Shown one piece after another: positions 38,255-48,123 of a DNA stretch of 64,000 bases (the stretch's first letter is position 1; every line of letters starts with the position of its first letter). Below the pieces are notes generated by a model that made no database searches, was not told the DNA's origin, and saw nothing but the letters and a program-made list of their open reading frames with translations. The stretch is from Liolophura sinensis (lineage: Eukaryota; Mollusca; Polyplacophora; Chitonida; Chitonidae). The translations under genes were made by a program, and so were the position numbers. The stretch is taken from NCBI RefSeq assembly GCF_032854445.1, contig NC_088302.1, positions 17,853,338-17,917,337 on the forward strand. Direction: 5' to 3'.

Positions 38255-39480
38255 CAGGCTTTAATACATTTCTCCTGATACATTTTGTTGACTGAATTGT
38301 AACTCGTAGATCGCTTGTTTGTTTAGAAGTATTATGTACACACTATATCCGGATCTCGGACGCATTCCCTGCATTTTTTCCCACAGCCTTTTATAATAAA
38401 CGGCATAGCTTATCTGCACATAGTATAATACCATATAATGGTGAGGAATTCTTAGTTACGTCATGTATACATTGTATGAGCACATGTATTTCATACTTTA
38501 TATATCCATTATGTCCTGTTACGCCATCTCAATTATATACAAAACCAAACAAAGCCATGCATACATACAAAACCTTGATGGCCTCTCCTTGACATGCACT
38601 GTGATAAACAAAACTGTATTTTTGCAATGAAATCCACTGTCGTTTTGACCAAAGTATCCTGTAAATAAGCAGCCCTGTCTTGACTCTGAGTTTACAGCCA
38701 ACTGCACAGTTACACACACACAAAAGCCTAACACAACAACTCATGTTGTTTTCATTCAACACAGAAATGTGTTACACCAACAAAAACAAGTGTCAAATGG
38801 ATGTGAAGTTCACATGTTTGTGTTACAAAATAATAAAATACAAACTTGCACCAAAATGAGGTAATTTACGCAATACAACCAAAACTAGTGTATTTTGCAA
38901 CAAGTGTTGTGTATAACATCCAACACGTCTTGTATTCATTTCTTTCAACACAAGGTAGAGTTGTTCAAATATGACAGAAGACCTTCTTTGCAAAGGACTC
39001 ATACAAAGGACTTTTCGTTCATATAATACAAATGTTTTTGTTGTCATATACAAGCAACGTTATGTCGCCAAGGGTACAGCCGACATATGTATATATAGAC
39101 TTGAAAATTGTCAGTCTTAATAGTTACTCTTTTAGCTATACCGTGCTGAGTTTTGTTGAGGAAAGTACGGCATGTCATGCTCATGGCGTCTTTTCTTCAG
39201 GTTGCCGGTGTCCCAGTGGCGTAACTTTACAAATTTATCGCATTGGAATCACCCTCGTATACCGTATATGGTCGAAATAATACTGAAAGCTATCTTCAAA
39301 CCAATAGCTTATGTAACCCACTGCATTGGCGATGTCTCTCAAATCTTTATGGAATGAATCAATTTCATACCATTGTCACTTGTCTCATTTGATTCGAACC
39401 ATGCGCTTGTAGTGAAATTCTTCTAATTCATTTAACTAATCATAAATAAATTTAACGTTTGCGTGCAATGACAATCGCCC
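38253..39480. other. intergenic sequence
   Basis: AT-rich. Several short minus-strand open frames overlap one another (38519-39053), without recognisable domains. Confidence 0.4.
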
Positions 39481-39750
39481 AATGGAAATTGATATGGTCC
39501 ATCTCTATAGAACACACGAAGTGCCGGTTCAAACCCAGCCATGGGCTGTGAATTTGCGCAATATAAGGTTCATTGAAGACCGCTATACGTCGCGTGTTGG
39601 GACGTTCTCCAGTAGCTTGCCCAAGGTCTGTGGTTTATACGCACTCCGATTTCCCCCATCTGTAAACTAACCGCCTTCGTGTAAGTGGAAAATTCTTGAT
39701 TATGCGTGGCCATATAAGCAACAATCAAAATAAATAAACAAATATGTTCC
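39481..39750 (+). repeat. tRNA-derived SINE, family C
   Basis: Contains a B-box-like GGTTCAAACCC, a body with CCGCTATACG and GTAGCTTGCCCAAGG, and a tail GTGTAAGTGGAAAATTCTTG followed by CAATCAAAATAAATAAAC. The A box is decayed. The tail is a variant of that of family A, but the head and body differ. Related pieces lie at 42290, 62875 and 63700. Confidence 0.7.
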
Positions 39751-40396
39751 ATCGTTTACATATCGGATGTTTTGTGTTGCATGCTGCATCCGTCTTTATT
39801 TTAATAACCAAGTGCATCCCCTTTATTAGGCTAATCAGTTTTGTTAATTATATTTTGGATACCTGTGTGAACTTTATCCTATGAGGCAAACCTCCCTCAT
39901 ATTCATAGTTTATTATTACCTTTGTTCTATCCATCGCGCTTTCTTTACAAACCGCTTCATGTTTTATTCGTGGACATACACAAGGCCCAACTTTTAGAAA
40001 GACAAGGATCATTTCATTAGCGACTTTCCCTTACGTCCTTTGAATATTACCTTCATTTAATTTCTTAGTAACCCATGTTTTCTTTTGCTTTTGGATTGTG
40101 ACCAGTAAGCACTACCAAATTTAACATTTATTTCCAATGATAATTCACTTTGATAATGGTTTTGTCTCTGTGATAGAAGAATCACTTCATACCATTTATG
40201 TTTATTTTCTAGCTGAGCTAGAATAAAAGAATGCTTGAGGCTTAACGCCGTTTTACATTTAAGTTTAACAGGATTTGTGAAAGTACGACTCCTATATGCA
40301 GCTAAACAAATTTATCCATATGACGATGAAGTCTAAAACTCAACATGTGTATAGGCCTAATAGCTGTTCTCTGCAAGTCACATAATATGCAGAAAA
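39751..40396. other. intergenic sequence
   Basis: No gene or repeat is recognised. Confidence 0.4.
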
Positions 40397-40447
40397 ATGA
40401 AAGAATGTCCGTTGCTGAATCAGATAGCAAAGGTTTTACATTTTAGT

Positions 40448-40566
40448 TTGTACGTATGTATGTATGTATGTATGTATGTATGTATGTATGTATGCATGTA
40501 TGTATGTATGTATGTATGTATGTATGTATGTATGTATGTATGTATGTATGTATGCATGTATGTATG
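40448..40566. repeat. ATGT tetranucleotide microsatellite
   Basis: About 29 ATGT units with a few GCAT interruptions, fused to the 3' end of the SINE copy. Open frames across it (for example MYVCMYVC in one strand) are artefacts of the repeat. Confidence 0.97.
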
Positions 40567-40865
40567 AATGCTTGGGGTTTAACGTTATACTTAGCAATTT
40601 TTGAGTCATATGACGACAAGGAGTCAATAGGTGTGTGTACATATACTGTGTTTTCTTGTGGCAGGGCGAGCCCATGCCACCAGTGTGATGCCTCCACTGA
40701 AGTATTATGCCTAAGACACCAGGCATAACACCCCACCCAGTCACATTATACTGACATCAGGCCAACCAGTCATGTTTCCTTACTCAAACCTCTCAGCGCC
40801 AGGGGGAGCAGCAACAAATACCATTAATAAATTCTTTGGTTTGACCCCGGGTCTCCCGACTTCGA

Positions 40866-41229
40866 GTGAGTGAGTGAGTGCTTGGGGTTTAACGTCGTAC
40901 TCAACAATTTTTCAGTCATATGACGACGAAGGAATCATTAGGGTGCATGCACGTGTAATGTGCCTCCTTGTTGCAGGACGGATTTCCACCGCTCTTTTAT
41001 TTAGTGCTGCATCACTGAGACGACTTACCGAAGGCAAGTAAGCCGCCCCGCCCGAGCCATTATACTGATACGGGTCAACCAGTCGTTGCACTATCCCCTT
41101 TCATGCTGAACGCCAAGCGAGGAAGTTACAACTTCCTCTTTTAAAGTCTTAGGTGTGACTCGACCAAGGATTGATCCTGGATCTACCGGTCCCGAAGTGG
41201 ACGCTCTACCAACTGTGCTATCCGGGCCG
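40866..41229 (-). repeat. SINE family D copy 2, nested in copy 1
   Basis: Complete reverse-strand copy with tail GTGAGTGAGTGAGTGCTTGG at the left and a tRNA-like head at the right. On the minus strand the head reads CCGGCCCGGATAGCACAG followed by TTGGTAGAGCG (A box) and a B box AGGATCAATCC. It is flanked by a perfect 15-bp target-site duplication, GTCTCCCGACTTCGA, at 40851-40865 and 41230-41244. Confidence 0.93.
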
Positions 41230-41754
41230 GTCTCCCGACTTCGAAGCAGATGCTCTAACCACTAGGCCCCCTAAACGGTCAGCTGAACTAGAAAGTTCTA
41301 CAAACCTCAGCCCTGGTAACTGTTCACCCCATGAAATCCTCCCCTCACACACAAAGAGTCTGCGTTTGTGTCCTGTCTCGCAATGGTGTCGAATAGGTTA
41401 TAAATTACAATTTGTATCACCGCCAAAATACAGTGGAATCGTGACTGATGATACGTGCAAAACTATTCCATAATCTTTCTGATAGAGAGCCATCTTGAAA
41501 TGTTGAAGATTCGCTTATGTTGAAAATTCCTGGTCCAGGTCTGCACCGGGTATATATACAAAATGTAACGGACTGATGGTGCAACGTCAACCTGTGCACA
41601 ACGTTTCCTCAAAATCCATGCATAACTTTTTGCATAAAGTTGCTTACAGACATTGAAAAATGGTGATGAAGGCTCGTTTTAAAAATTAGCCTCGTTTGGT
41701 GGCAATACAAAGTAATAAAAAGAAAAATGTGTACTGCCAGTGAAGGAGAGTGTT

Positions 41755-42210
41755 CTGAGTCGAAACTTTTCTTGATTTATACAAAGCCTTCCACAGAGTA
41801 AGCCTATAGGCCATGACTTTATATTAACTAGGCTTGAACATTATACTATTTTCGTTAACTATATGTCCAGCAAACTGGAGACGAAGAATCCATCTCCCAG
41901 CTTAATAACTGTTCTTGCCAATGACCTTATTCCGAAATATGTAAGCATTTGTAAGCATGGTGGTCCTCAAGGGTCAGTTGCAGGCCCTGTGCTTTTCTTT
42001 ACCTACAGATGGCATTACTGCATCTTCTGGTCTCGTTAAATGCTCTCGTTTGATATACACAAGTCTTATCTCTGCCTCTTCTAACCTGGCTAATGTTGAG
42101 ATCGTGTGAAGCAGAGTAAGTTAGAAAGTTAGACTCGTATATATGACTAATTGGCTTGTACTGAATTGTTTGAAGACTAGATTAATGGTGGTAAAACTTT
42201 CAACCCGCTG
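41755..42210 (+). pseudogene. LINE reverse transcriptase remnant
   Basis: Translated fragments in shifting frames match conserved blocks of non-LTR reverse transcriptases: FLDLYKAFHRV (41767), GGPQGSVAGPVLFF (about 41960), YTSLISASSNLANVEI, where the catalytic ADD region should be, and MTNWLVLNCLKTRLMV (about 42140-42200). The aspartates of the catalytic centre are lost and several stops intervene. It belongs to the Jockey/CR1/I-like group broadly; the clade cannot be told. No endonuclease or 3' tail was recognised next to it. Confidence 0.75.
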
Positions 42211-42289
42211 CGAACTATTTTATAGCGTATACCCTACTTCTGCTTTAAAACTGTGATGTCAAAACATCAGAAACAAGGGATCTAAATGC

Positions 42290-42425
42290 CTTAGCAATGT
42301 GTTTGATATATTGTCGGTGGTCTGCTACTTGGGTTCCGGTTGCCTTCAGGCTGTAAACCCACTGCCATAGTGTAAGTGGAAATTCTTGAGTACTCATTGC
42401 TTCAACAACAATCAGTAAATATAAA
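42290..42425 (+). repeat. SINE family C, 3' fragment
   Basis: GGTTCCGGTTGCCTTCAGGCTGTAAACC, then GTGTAAGTGGAAATTCTTGAG and CAACAATCAGTAAATA, matches the tail half of the copy at 39481. Confidence 0.65.
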
Positions 42426-43636
42426 AACCTGAAAAGATTTTGTTCACAAGAATTACTTGATCGTCCTGACAGATTATTCGTGTCTTCTCTTTTAAAGTCT
42501 ATACCTTGGCTACAGTAATAATGCACTTTTGGGTAGAATACGTATATATTGAGAACATCTAACGCAGAAACGATCTTTCTGAACTGTTATATCACACCCC
42601 ACACACTTGAAGATATACAGCACCGTCCAATGCATTTTCAGGACGTAAAAAAATGTCCCTCTCTCTCTGTGAGCTAAACCAGCTAGTACTCCTTTCCGCA
42701 AGTGGCGCGTATACATGAGTTTTCTGTCAGCCCGATCTTTTACCATTTATCATTCAACGTTTCAAGGAAGTCAAAGGTTCACGAAAATCTTACCACAGTT
42801 CAAAACATTAATCTCAGCTTTGTTCTAAAGCATTCAGTCCTACATTATAACCCATCGAAGGACACGTGTAGCAGGAAATAGAACAAACTATTCACAGAAA
42901 AAATGTCTTTTCCATTATTTAGGTTTTCTAGCTTGTGATACATGGTGAAGTGGGAGAATTCACTTTATGGCTTTGAGTGTATTTTAATGAATGTATATAG
43001 ATTCGCTTATGTTGCGGTTTTTACATGCAGTGTCACGTTCGTTGAAGAACATTTACCTTCTACTTAAATTTGTGTTAGACTTATGCATTAAAATTTTTAA
43101 TTACTCGAATTTTTAAATAATTCTGAACATTTCAATTGTCTGTCAGTAACTTTGGAATGGAAACTGTCCATAATGCAGATTTCTTACAAATCCTTTAATA
43201 ACTGTTTCCGTAATTTTTGTTTTTTTGGTAAAGTTGCCGAAAGAAAGACAGACTGACAAAACAATGCTAGGGAAAACATAACCTTTAGTGACTAGAAGAC
43301 ACTCAGTGCAAACCTCCATATCAGCTAAATGTATAAATTACTGAATTACAATTTAAGGAACAATACTCTCATTTACTGTTTAAAAAACAATTAGACCCAG
43401 TTTCGTCATATCTAGAACCGCGTACGCAGTTTGTTTTTTTATATATATATATACTCCATGTGCACGTCCCTAACTCTTGAAAAACGGCATCGATATTCGT
43501 CATAAGGCATACTCACTTTACAGCCTGGATACTTTTTCCAATGAACACACAAAAGACTGTACCGGTTTGCTGTTTACCTTGCCTGATCCACCAATTCCCA
43601 ACCAAAGACGTGAATCATATACAGTAATACCGTTAA
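42426..43636. other. intergenic sequence
   Basis: No gene or mobile element is recognised. Confidence 0.4.
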
Positions 43637-43896
<260 letters not shown>

Positions 43897-44184
43897 CGCT
43901 ACCATCTGTGTTGCTGTGTTGTAGTTATAGACGACACCTTCAAGCTAAGATACATATACCAATTTAAAAAAAAAAGACTCATATCCTTATGATGTTTACG
44001 GCATTCTTCAAGGTCTGTAAAGTATGAGTACATTTGTCTTAATCAATAATACTGTGTTAGGTTATAGTACAGGCAACAATTTCCCGGCATAACTCTGCAG
44101 ATTAATATTTATGGTCGTTGTATTCGTCATGATCATCCGAGCTGGGAGACAGGGGGGAACGTGGGTTACCATATTCCCAAGGTA

Positions 44185-44423
44185 TGGTTACACGAGAGGA
44201 ACTACCTGTAGTTGTCAACCAGCTTAACCTAGACCACCTGGACTGCAATGCATTGTTGGACAGTAGATATAAACCCGAAGTCGAAACAGTACGTCAGATT
44301 AAAACTGACTGCTATAAAGAAATATATCTCGCTGATCCAACAATTCTGTGTTGTCCAGTTTTTCAGAAGGATAGTAACAAGAATTGAGTTATAGAAGGGT
44401 AAGGAGTTGAAACCTTTTCTATA
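44185..44423 (+). repeat. 5' LTR segment
   Basis: The 239-bp segment is identical to 52763-53001 except for one base (CTGTGTTG against CTTTGTTG). It begins TGGTTACACG and ends CTTTTCTATA, so it lacks the usual CA end. A TATAAA box lies at 44268-44273. Homology starts abruptly at 44185, so the true LTR may be longer and this copy truncated. Confidence 0.9.
44268..44273 (+). promoter_or_regulatory. LTR TATA box
   Basis: TATAAA in the context GTAGATATAAACCCG, repeated in the 3' LTR at 52846-52851. A plausible core promoter for the element's transcript. Confidence 0.5.
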
Positions 44424-44425
44424 AA

Positions 44426-44443
44426 TGGTGGAGATAAACGGCG
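44426..44443 (+). promoter_or_regulatory. candidate primer binding site
   Basis: TGGTGGAGATAAACGGCG begins two bases after the LTR end. The opening TGG fits pairing with a tRNA 3' CCA. The tRNA species was not recognised. Confidence 0.45.
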
Positions 44444-44483
44444 TTCCCTCAAAGGACCTCTCGATATTCAAGCGACTGACCAC

Positions 44484-45401
44484 ATGAAAAGTGCCTCGCC
44501 GAGTGTGTATTCTCTCCGGAGCCAGGGACCTCTTTCAGTAGATACTGTAATGGCTTTTCACTTGAAACCGGATACGTTTAATGGACAAGGGGATGGCCAG
44601 TACTGGCTACAGAAGTACATCCAGTGTTGTACATTGAACAAATGGACTGATGAAATTGGTCATGCTGCATTTCCAATGTTCATTGAAGGAGCGACAGAAA
44701 CATGGTACAAAAGCATGCCTCCGTTACAGATCAACACTATGGCAAAACTAAAAGACGAATTTCTAAAACGCTTTGGAAGAGAACAGACCTTTGATCTATC
44801 AATGTTTTCCAAAAAACAAGAGCTTAGAGAACCTGTGACGTCATATATTGAAAAACTCAGAGAAATGGCGTTGCATGCTAATGTGACTGAGAATTTATTA
44901 GTGCCTATCATTACAAATGGACTAAAAGATGACTTGAAGCGAATCGTTATGCCTCAAAACCCTAAAAATATAGGCGAACTCCTTCAAATGGCTAGAAGCG
45001 CAGAGCGCACAGTAGCCGCACTTAGTGCTCCACGAGTTGATGTAAACTCTGCATCAACAGCCCAAATGAGTGACGTGACAGCCCGGTTGGACCAATTGAC
45101 AAGTCTGGTCATGGCGGTGGTTTCTCGGAATGAGCAAGGACAAGGATTTGGCGGCTTACCACAACAACGCCAAACGACCTACAATCACCACCGATCAGCA
45201 AACGGCGCTACACCACAGACACACACATATCGCCGTGACAACATCCAGGGTCATCCAAAACCCGACTGCTACAGATGTGGTAAGTCTTGGACATCTACTC
45301 ATAACTGTCCTGCTAGAAATGTAATATGTCGTAATTGTAAGAAGAAAGGCCATTTTGCCAGGGTTTGTAAGTCAGCCAAAAACCAACAATTCAAAAAATA
45401 G
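44484..45401 (+). CDS. gag: Ty3/gypsy Gag
   Basis: A 305-residue open frame starting at the first ATG after the primer site. Residues about 30-190 form the helical retrotransposon Gag domain (ETWYKSMPP, then LKDEFLKRFG and EPVTSYIEKLREMALHA). This is followed by a Gln/Ala-rich linker and two C-terminal zinc knuckles: a variant one at 262-275 (CYRCGKSWTSTHNC) and a classic CX2CX4HX4C at 282-295 (CRNCKKKGHFARVC). It would form the particle and bind the RNA in the cytoplasm. It is unbroken. It ends at UAG 45399-45401, after which the same frame stays open into pol, so a Gag-Pol fusion by stop readthrough is possible. Confidence 0.93.
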   Translation: MKSASPSVYSLRSQGPLSVDTVMAFHLKPDTFNGQGDGQYWLQKYIQCCTLNKWTDEIGHAAFPMFIEGATETWYKSMPPLQINTMAKLKDEFLKRFGREQTFDLSMFSKKQELREPVTSYIEKLREMALHANVTENLLVPIITNGLKDDLKRIVMPQNPKNIGELLQMARSAERTVAALSAPRVDVNSASTAQMSDVTARLDQLTSLVMAVVSRNEQGQGFGGLPQQRQTTYNHHRSANGATPQTHTYRRDNIQGHPKPDCYRCGKSWTSTHNCPARNVICRNCKKKGHFARVCKSAKNQQFKK

Positions 45402-45434
45402 GGGTGTTCGCTCGTCCAGAGAAATAAAACTTCT

Positions 45435-47096
45435 ATGGGCCGGCATACTGTAGGAAACGGAAATAACATGGAAAAGCGAAAACCAATTGTGAAACAGACC
45501 AACGTTCACGTCTTGACTCCAATGGGTCGAAATACAATTTCGGTAGCAGTGAAAACTCGCAAGTTTCAGGCCCTGGTCGATACAGGAGCTTCAGTATCAG
45601 TTGTTTCAGAGAGAATGTTGGTAAAAGCAGGCCTAAGTAAGCAAAAGTACGCACAATCATCTATACAGGAACTAGCGGGTGTTGGCGGGACCAGACATCC
45701 TGTTTTAGGTACGGTTATGATACGATTTCACATTGGAGGTATTCCCTTGTCGTACAACTTCCACGTTCTGCAGAATATGTCCCATCCCATAATTCTAGGA
45801 GCTGACTTCTTAGAACACAATGGTGCCTCTATAAATTACAATACGCGAACATTGTCGTTAAGCGAAAATTCAAGCGCTGTTGTAATGACAATCACTAACG
45901 ACGGATTAGCAAGAACAACAAAGGTATGTTGCATAGCTCCTCACTCAGAAGCTGATATTCCAGTAAGAGTGTCAAACGTACGAAAAGGACAAACGGCCCT
46001 TCTAGAGCCTGTTAGTGACTTAACAGACTTAGGCATAGCGGGTGGCAAGTGCCTCATTCAGAAAAATCAAAAGACATTCATGAGAGTGATGAATCCAACG
46101 GACCAAGCCGTCCGAATACCACCAAAGAAAGTGTTAGGCACAATTTCTGAGGTAAGTGTCGGTGATATCACAGACTTCTTTCACAACAGTTGCGGCAAAA
46201 GTCATGAATCCTTAAGGACATCTCACACAGGTAAGTCTTCTTATATTGACTTTGACTTAAACAACTCAAATCTGTCAGAACAAGAAAAAGAAAAATTGCA
46301 GATTTTCCTTAACGAACATAGAGATGTATTTGCCACAAACAAGAAAGAACTCGGTCGTACCAATCTTCACGCTCATTCTATAGAAACGGAACCTGATGCT
46401 CTGCCTGTGAGAATGCCCTTCTATCGAACAAACCCAGAGGGGAAAGCAGAGATTGACGGTCAAGTTGAAGAAATGCTAGAAAACGGAATAATCGAGCCTT
46501 CTGACTCTTCATGGCATAGCCCTGTTGTGCTGGTAAAAAAGAAAAATGGCGAATTCCGATTTGCAATTGACTATCGCAAACTCAATAAACTGACAAGACC
46601 TGTCTCGTTCCCACTCCCCCGTATCGAAGATGTTTGGGATGCCATCGGTGAATCCAAAGCACAAATTTTTAGTTGCTTGGATCTTGCAAGTGGCTTTTGG
46701 CAAATTCCGATGGACCCTGAAACAGCACATAAGGCAGCTTTCATTACACACAATGGTGTATATCAATGGAAAGTCATGCCCTTCGGATTGACAAACGCTC
46801 CTTCCAGCTTTCAAATGGTCATGGCCAAAGCATTAAAAGGCATCAAGTGGCGGTTTGCCTTGACCTATGTGGACGACGTGTTACTGTTCAGCCGGAACTT
46901 GGCAGAACACATGCAGCATCTGGAACTCATTTTTGACAGCTTACGACGAGCAAACCTGACGCTTCAGCCAAGTAAGTGCAACTTTGCGACATCACAAGTG
47001 ACCTACCTAGGTCACAATTTCCAAAGATGGATTCAGAACCGACCCAGCAAAAACAAAGGCAATCACAACATTTCCTATTCCACAAAATGTGAGTGA
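45435..47096 (+). CDS. pol: Pol part 1: protease and reverse transcriptase
   Basis: Open from 45402 in the gag frame, with first ATG at 45435; 553 codons from there. The aspartic protease has LVDTGAS, with catalytic Asp at residue 49, then a long linker. RT covers about residues 315-520: SPVVLVKKKNGEFRF from residue 362, the LDLASGFWQIPM block, the PFGLTNAPSSFQ block, and the catalytic YVDD at 478-481 (codons 46866-46877), then YLGH. Just after YLGH (near 47016) the frame changes, and the last 30 or so residues before the stop are out of frame. It copies the element's RNA into DNA inside particles. Both catalytic centres are intact. Confidence 0.93.
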   Translation: MGRHTVGNGNNMEKRKPIVKQTNVHVLTPMGRNTISVAVKTRKFQALVDTGASVSVVSERMLVKAGLSKQKYAQSSIQELAGVGGTRHPVLGTVMIRFHIGGIPLSYNFHVLQNMSHPIILGADFLEHNGASINYNTRTLSLSENSSAVVMTITNDGLARTTKVCCIAPHSEADIPVRVSNVRKGQTALLEPVSDLTDLGIAGGKCLIQKNQKTFMRVMNPTDQAVRIPPKKVLGTISEVSVGDITDFFHNSCGKSHESLRTSHTGKSSYIDFDLNNSNLSEQEKEKLQIFLNEHRDVFATNKKELGRTNLHAHSIETEPDALPVRMPFYRTNPEGKAEIDGQVEEMLENGIIEPSDSSWHSPVVLVKKKNGEFRFAIDYRKLNKLTRPVSFPLPRIEDVWDAIGESKAQIFSCLDLASGFWQIPMDPETAHKAAFITHNGVYQWKVMPFGLTNAPSSFQMVMAKALKGIKWRFALTYVDDVLLFSRNLAEHMQHLELIFDSLRRANLTLQPSKCNFATSQVTYLGHNFQRWIQNRPSKNKGNHNISYSTKCE

Positions 47097-48123
47097 CGTT
47101 CCCGCATTCTTGGGTGTTTGTGGATTCTATCGAAAATTTGTCAAGTCTTTTGCAAGCATCGCACAACCACTCCACAACCTCTTGGCAAAGGATGTAAAGT
47201 TCTTGTGGACTGAGTCCTGTCAACAAGCCTTTGATGCTCTAAAGATTGCCCTTTCAACAGCACCGGTGTTGAAATATCCCGACATGCAGGAACCATTTAT
47301 TCTGACAACAGATGCCTCTGGATTCGCTATCAGTTACATTCTCGGACAAAAAGATGATGATGGTAAGGAACATGTGATTTCCTACGGGGGCCGCTCTCTT
47401 AAAGGGTATGAAAAAAAATGGTCTGTCACCGATCAAGAATGTGCAGCAGTAGTTGAAGGTGCTAGGGTTTACCGAGTTTATCTTACAAGCAAGCCGTTCA
47501 CAATTGTCACCGATCATAAAGCCTTAACATGGTTAAAGAATATTAAGCACACAACGAGTCGTCTCCACAGGTGGGCACTTGAACTACAGGAGTACAATTA
47601 CGAGATCATCCACAGATCAGGTAAAAATAACTCAAACCCTGACGGCCTGTCTAGAAGACAGTGCGAGAACGTCAGTAGAATCCACACAACAAATGACCAG
47701 ACGATAGGAAAAGTCACATTTAGCTATGACTCTCCCACTATCATTGCAACTGCTGAAGAGATCTCAGAAAACCCCGAAGCACCTAATGAAAAAACCGAAG
47801 AACTCATAAAACTACAAGGGCAATGCAATGACCTGAAATATATTATCAGCTTCAAGCAAACCTCAGATCTTCCAGAGGACCCTGCTATCGCAAAGAGAGT
47901 TCAAAATGTGTCAAATGAGTATGATTTGTTAAATGGGATTTTATACCATTGGCATCAACCAAGGTCGAAACATGTACAGGATGGTTGCAAACTCATTCGA
48001 CAGCTTGCATTACCACTTTGCCTCAGAGGAGATGCACTCCGGTCTTTTCATGACTCGAAGGCAGGTGGATGTCACTATGGTCCCCAGCGTACGTACGAAG
48101 CACTGCGCATGAGATACTACTGA
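47017..48123 (+). CDS. pol: Pol part 2: RT connection, RNase H, integrase zinc domain start
   Basis: Continues pol in a new frame from about 47017 (no own ATG). It has the VPAFLGVCGFYRKFV block that follows RT in gypsy elements, then RNase H with TTDASG (Asp codon 47311), DQECAAVVEG (Glu codon 47437) and VTDHKALTWL (Asp codon 47512). The HRSGKNNSNPDGLSRR tether to integrase follows, then the first His residues of the integrase HHCC finger. It ends at an in-frame TGA at 48121-48123, inside the finger. RNase H acidic residues are intact. As it stands the frame change and the stop would both block a full Pol. Confidence 0.9.
   Translation: MSKDGFRTDPAKTKAITTFPIPQNVSDVPAFLGVCGFYRKFVKSFASIAQPLHNLLAKDVKFLWTESCQQAFDALKIALSTAPVLKYPDMQEPFILTTDASGFAISYILGQKDDDGKEHVISYGGRSLKGYEKKWSVTDQECAAVVEGARVYRVYLTSKPFTIVTDHKALTWLKNIKHTTSRLHRWALELQEYNYEIIHRSGKNNSNPDGLSRRQCENVSRIHTTNDQTIGKVTFSYDSPTIIATAEEISENPEAPNEKTEELIKLQGQCNDLKYIISFKQTSDLPEDPAIAKRVQNVSNEYDLLNGILYHWHQPRSKHVQDGCKLIRQLALPLCLRGDALRSFHDSKAGGCHYGPQRTYEALRMRYY

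Larger units (their letters stand above)
40397..41290 (-). repeat. SINE family D copy 1, split by another SINE
   Basis: A reverse-strand element in two parts, 40397-40865 and 41230-41290. Its tRNA-like head (complement of GGTTAGAGCATCTGCTTCG) lies at the right, the body (CTTGGGGTTTAACG, GTCATATGACGACAAGGAG) in the middle, and an ATGT microsatellite tail at 40448-40566. The 50 bases left of the tail (40397-40447) match 57885-57935. Copy 2 interrupts the head region. Confidence 0.85.

Noticed and set aside
40436-40744. Open frames with MYVC or HTYI repeats at the ATGT arrays (also 57873-58251)
   Set aside because: Artefacts of a tetranucleotide microsatellite, open in several frames on both strands.
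44184-44387. Protein gene in the LTR (and 52657-52965)
   Set aside because: The same frame occurs in both LTR segments and has no domain.
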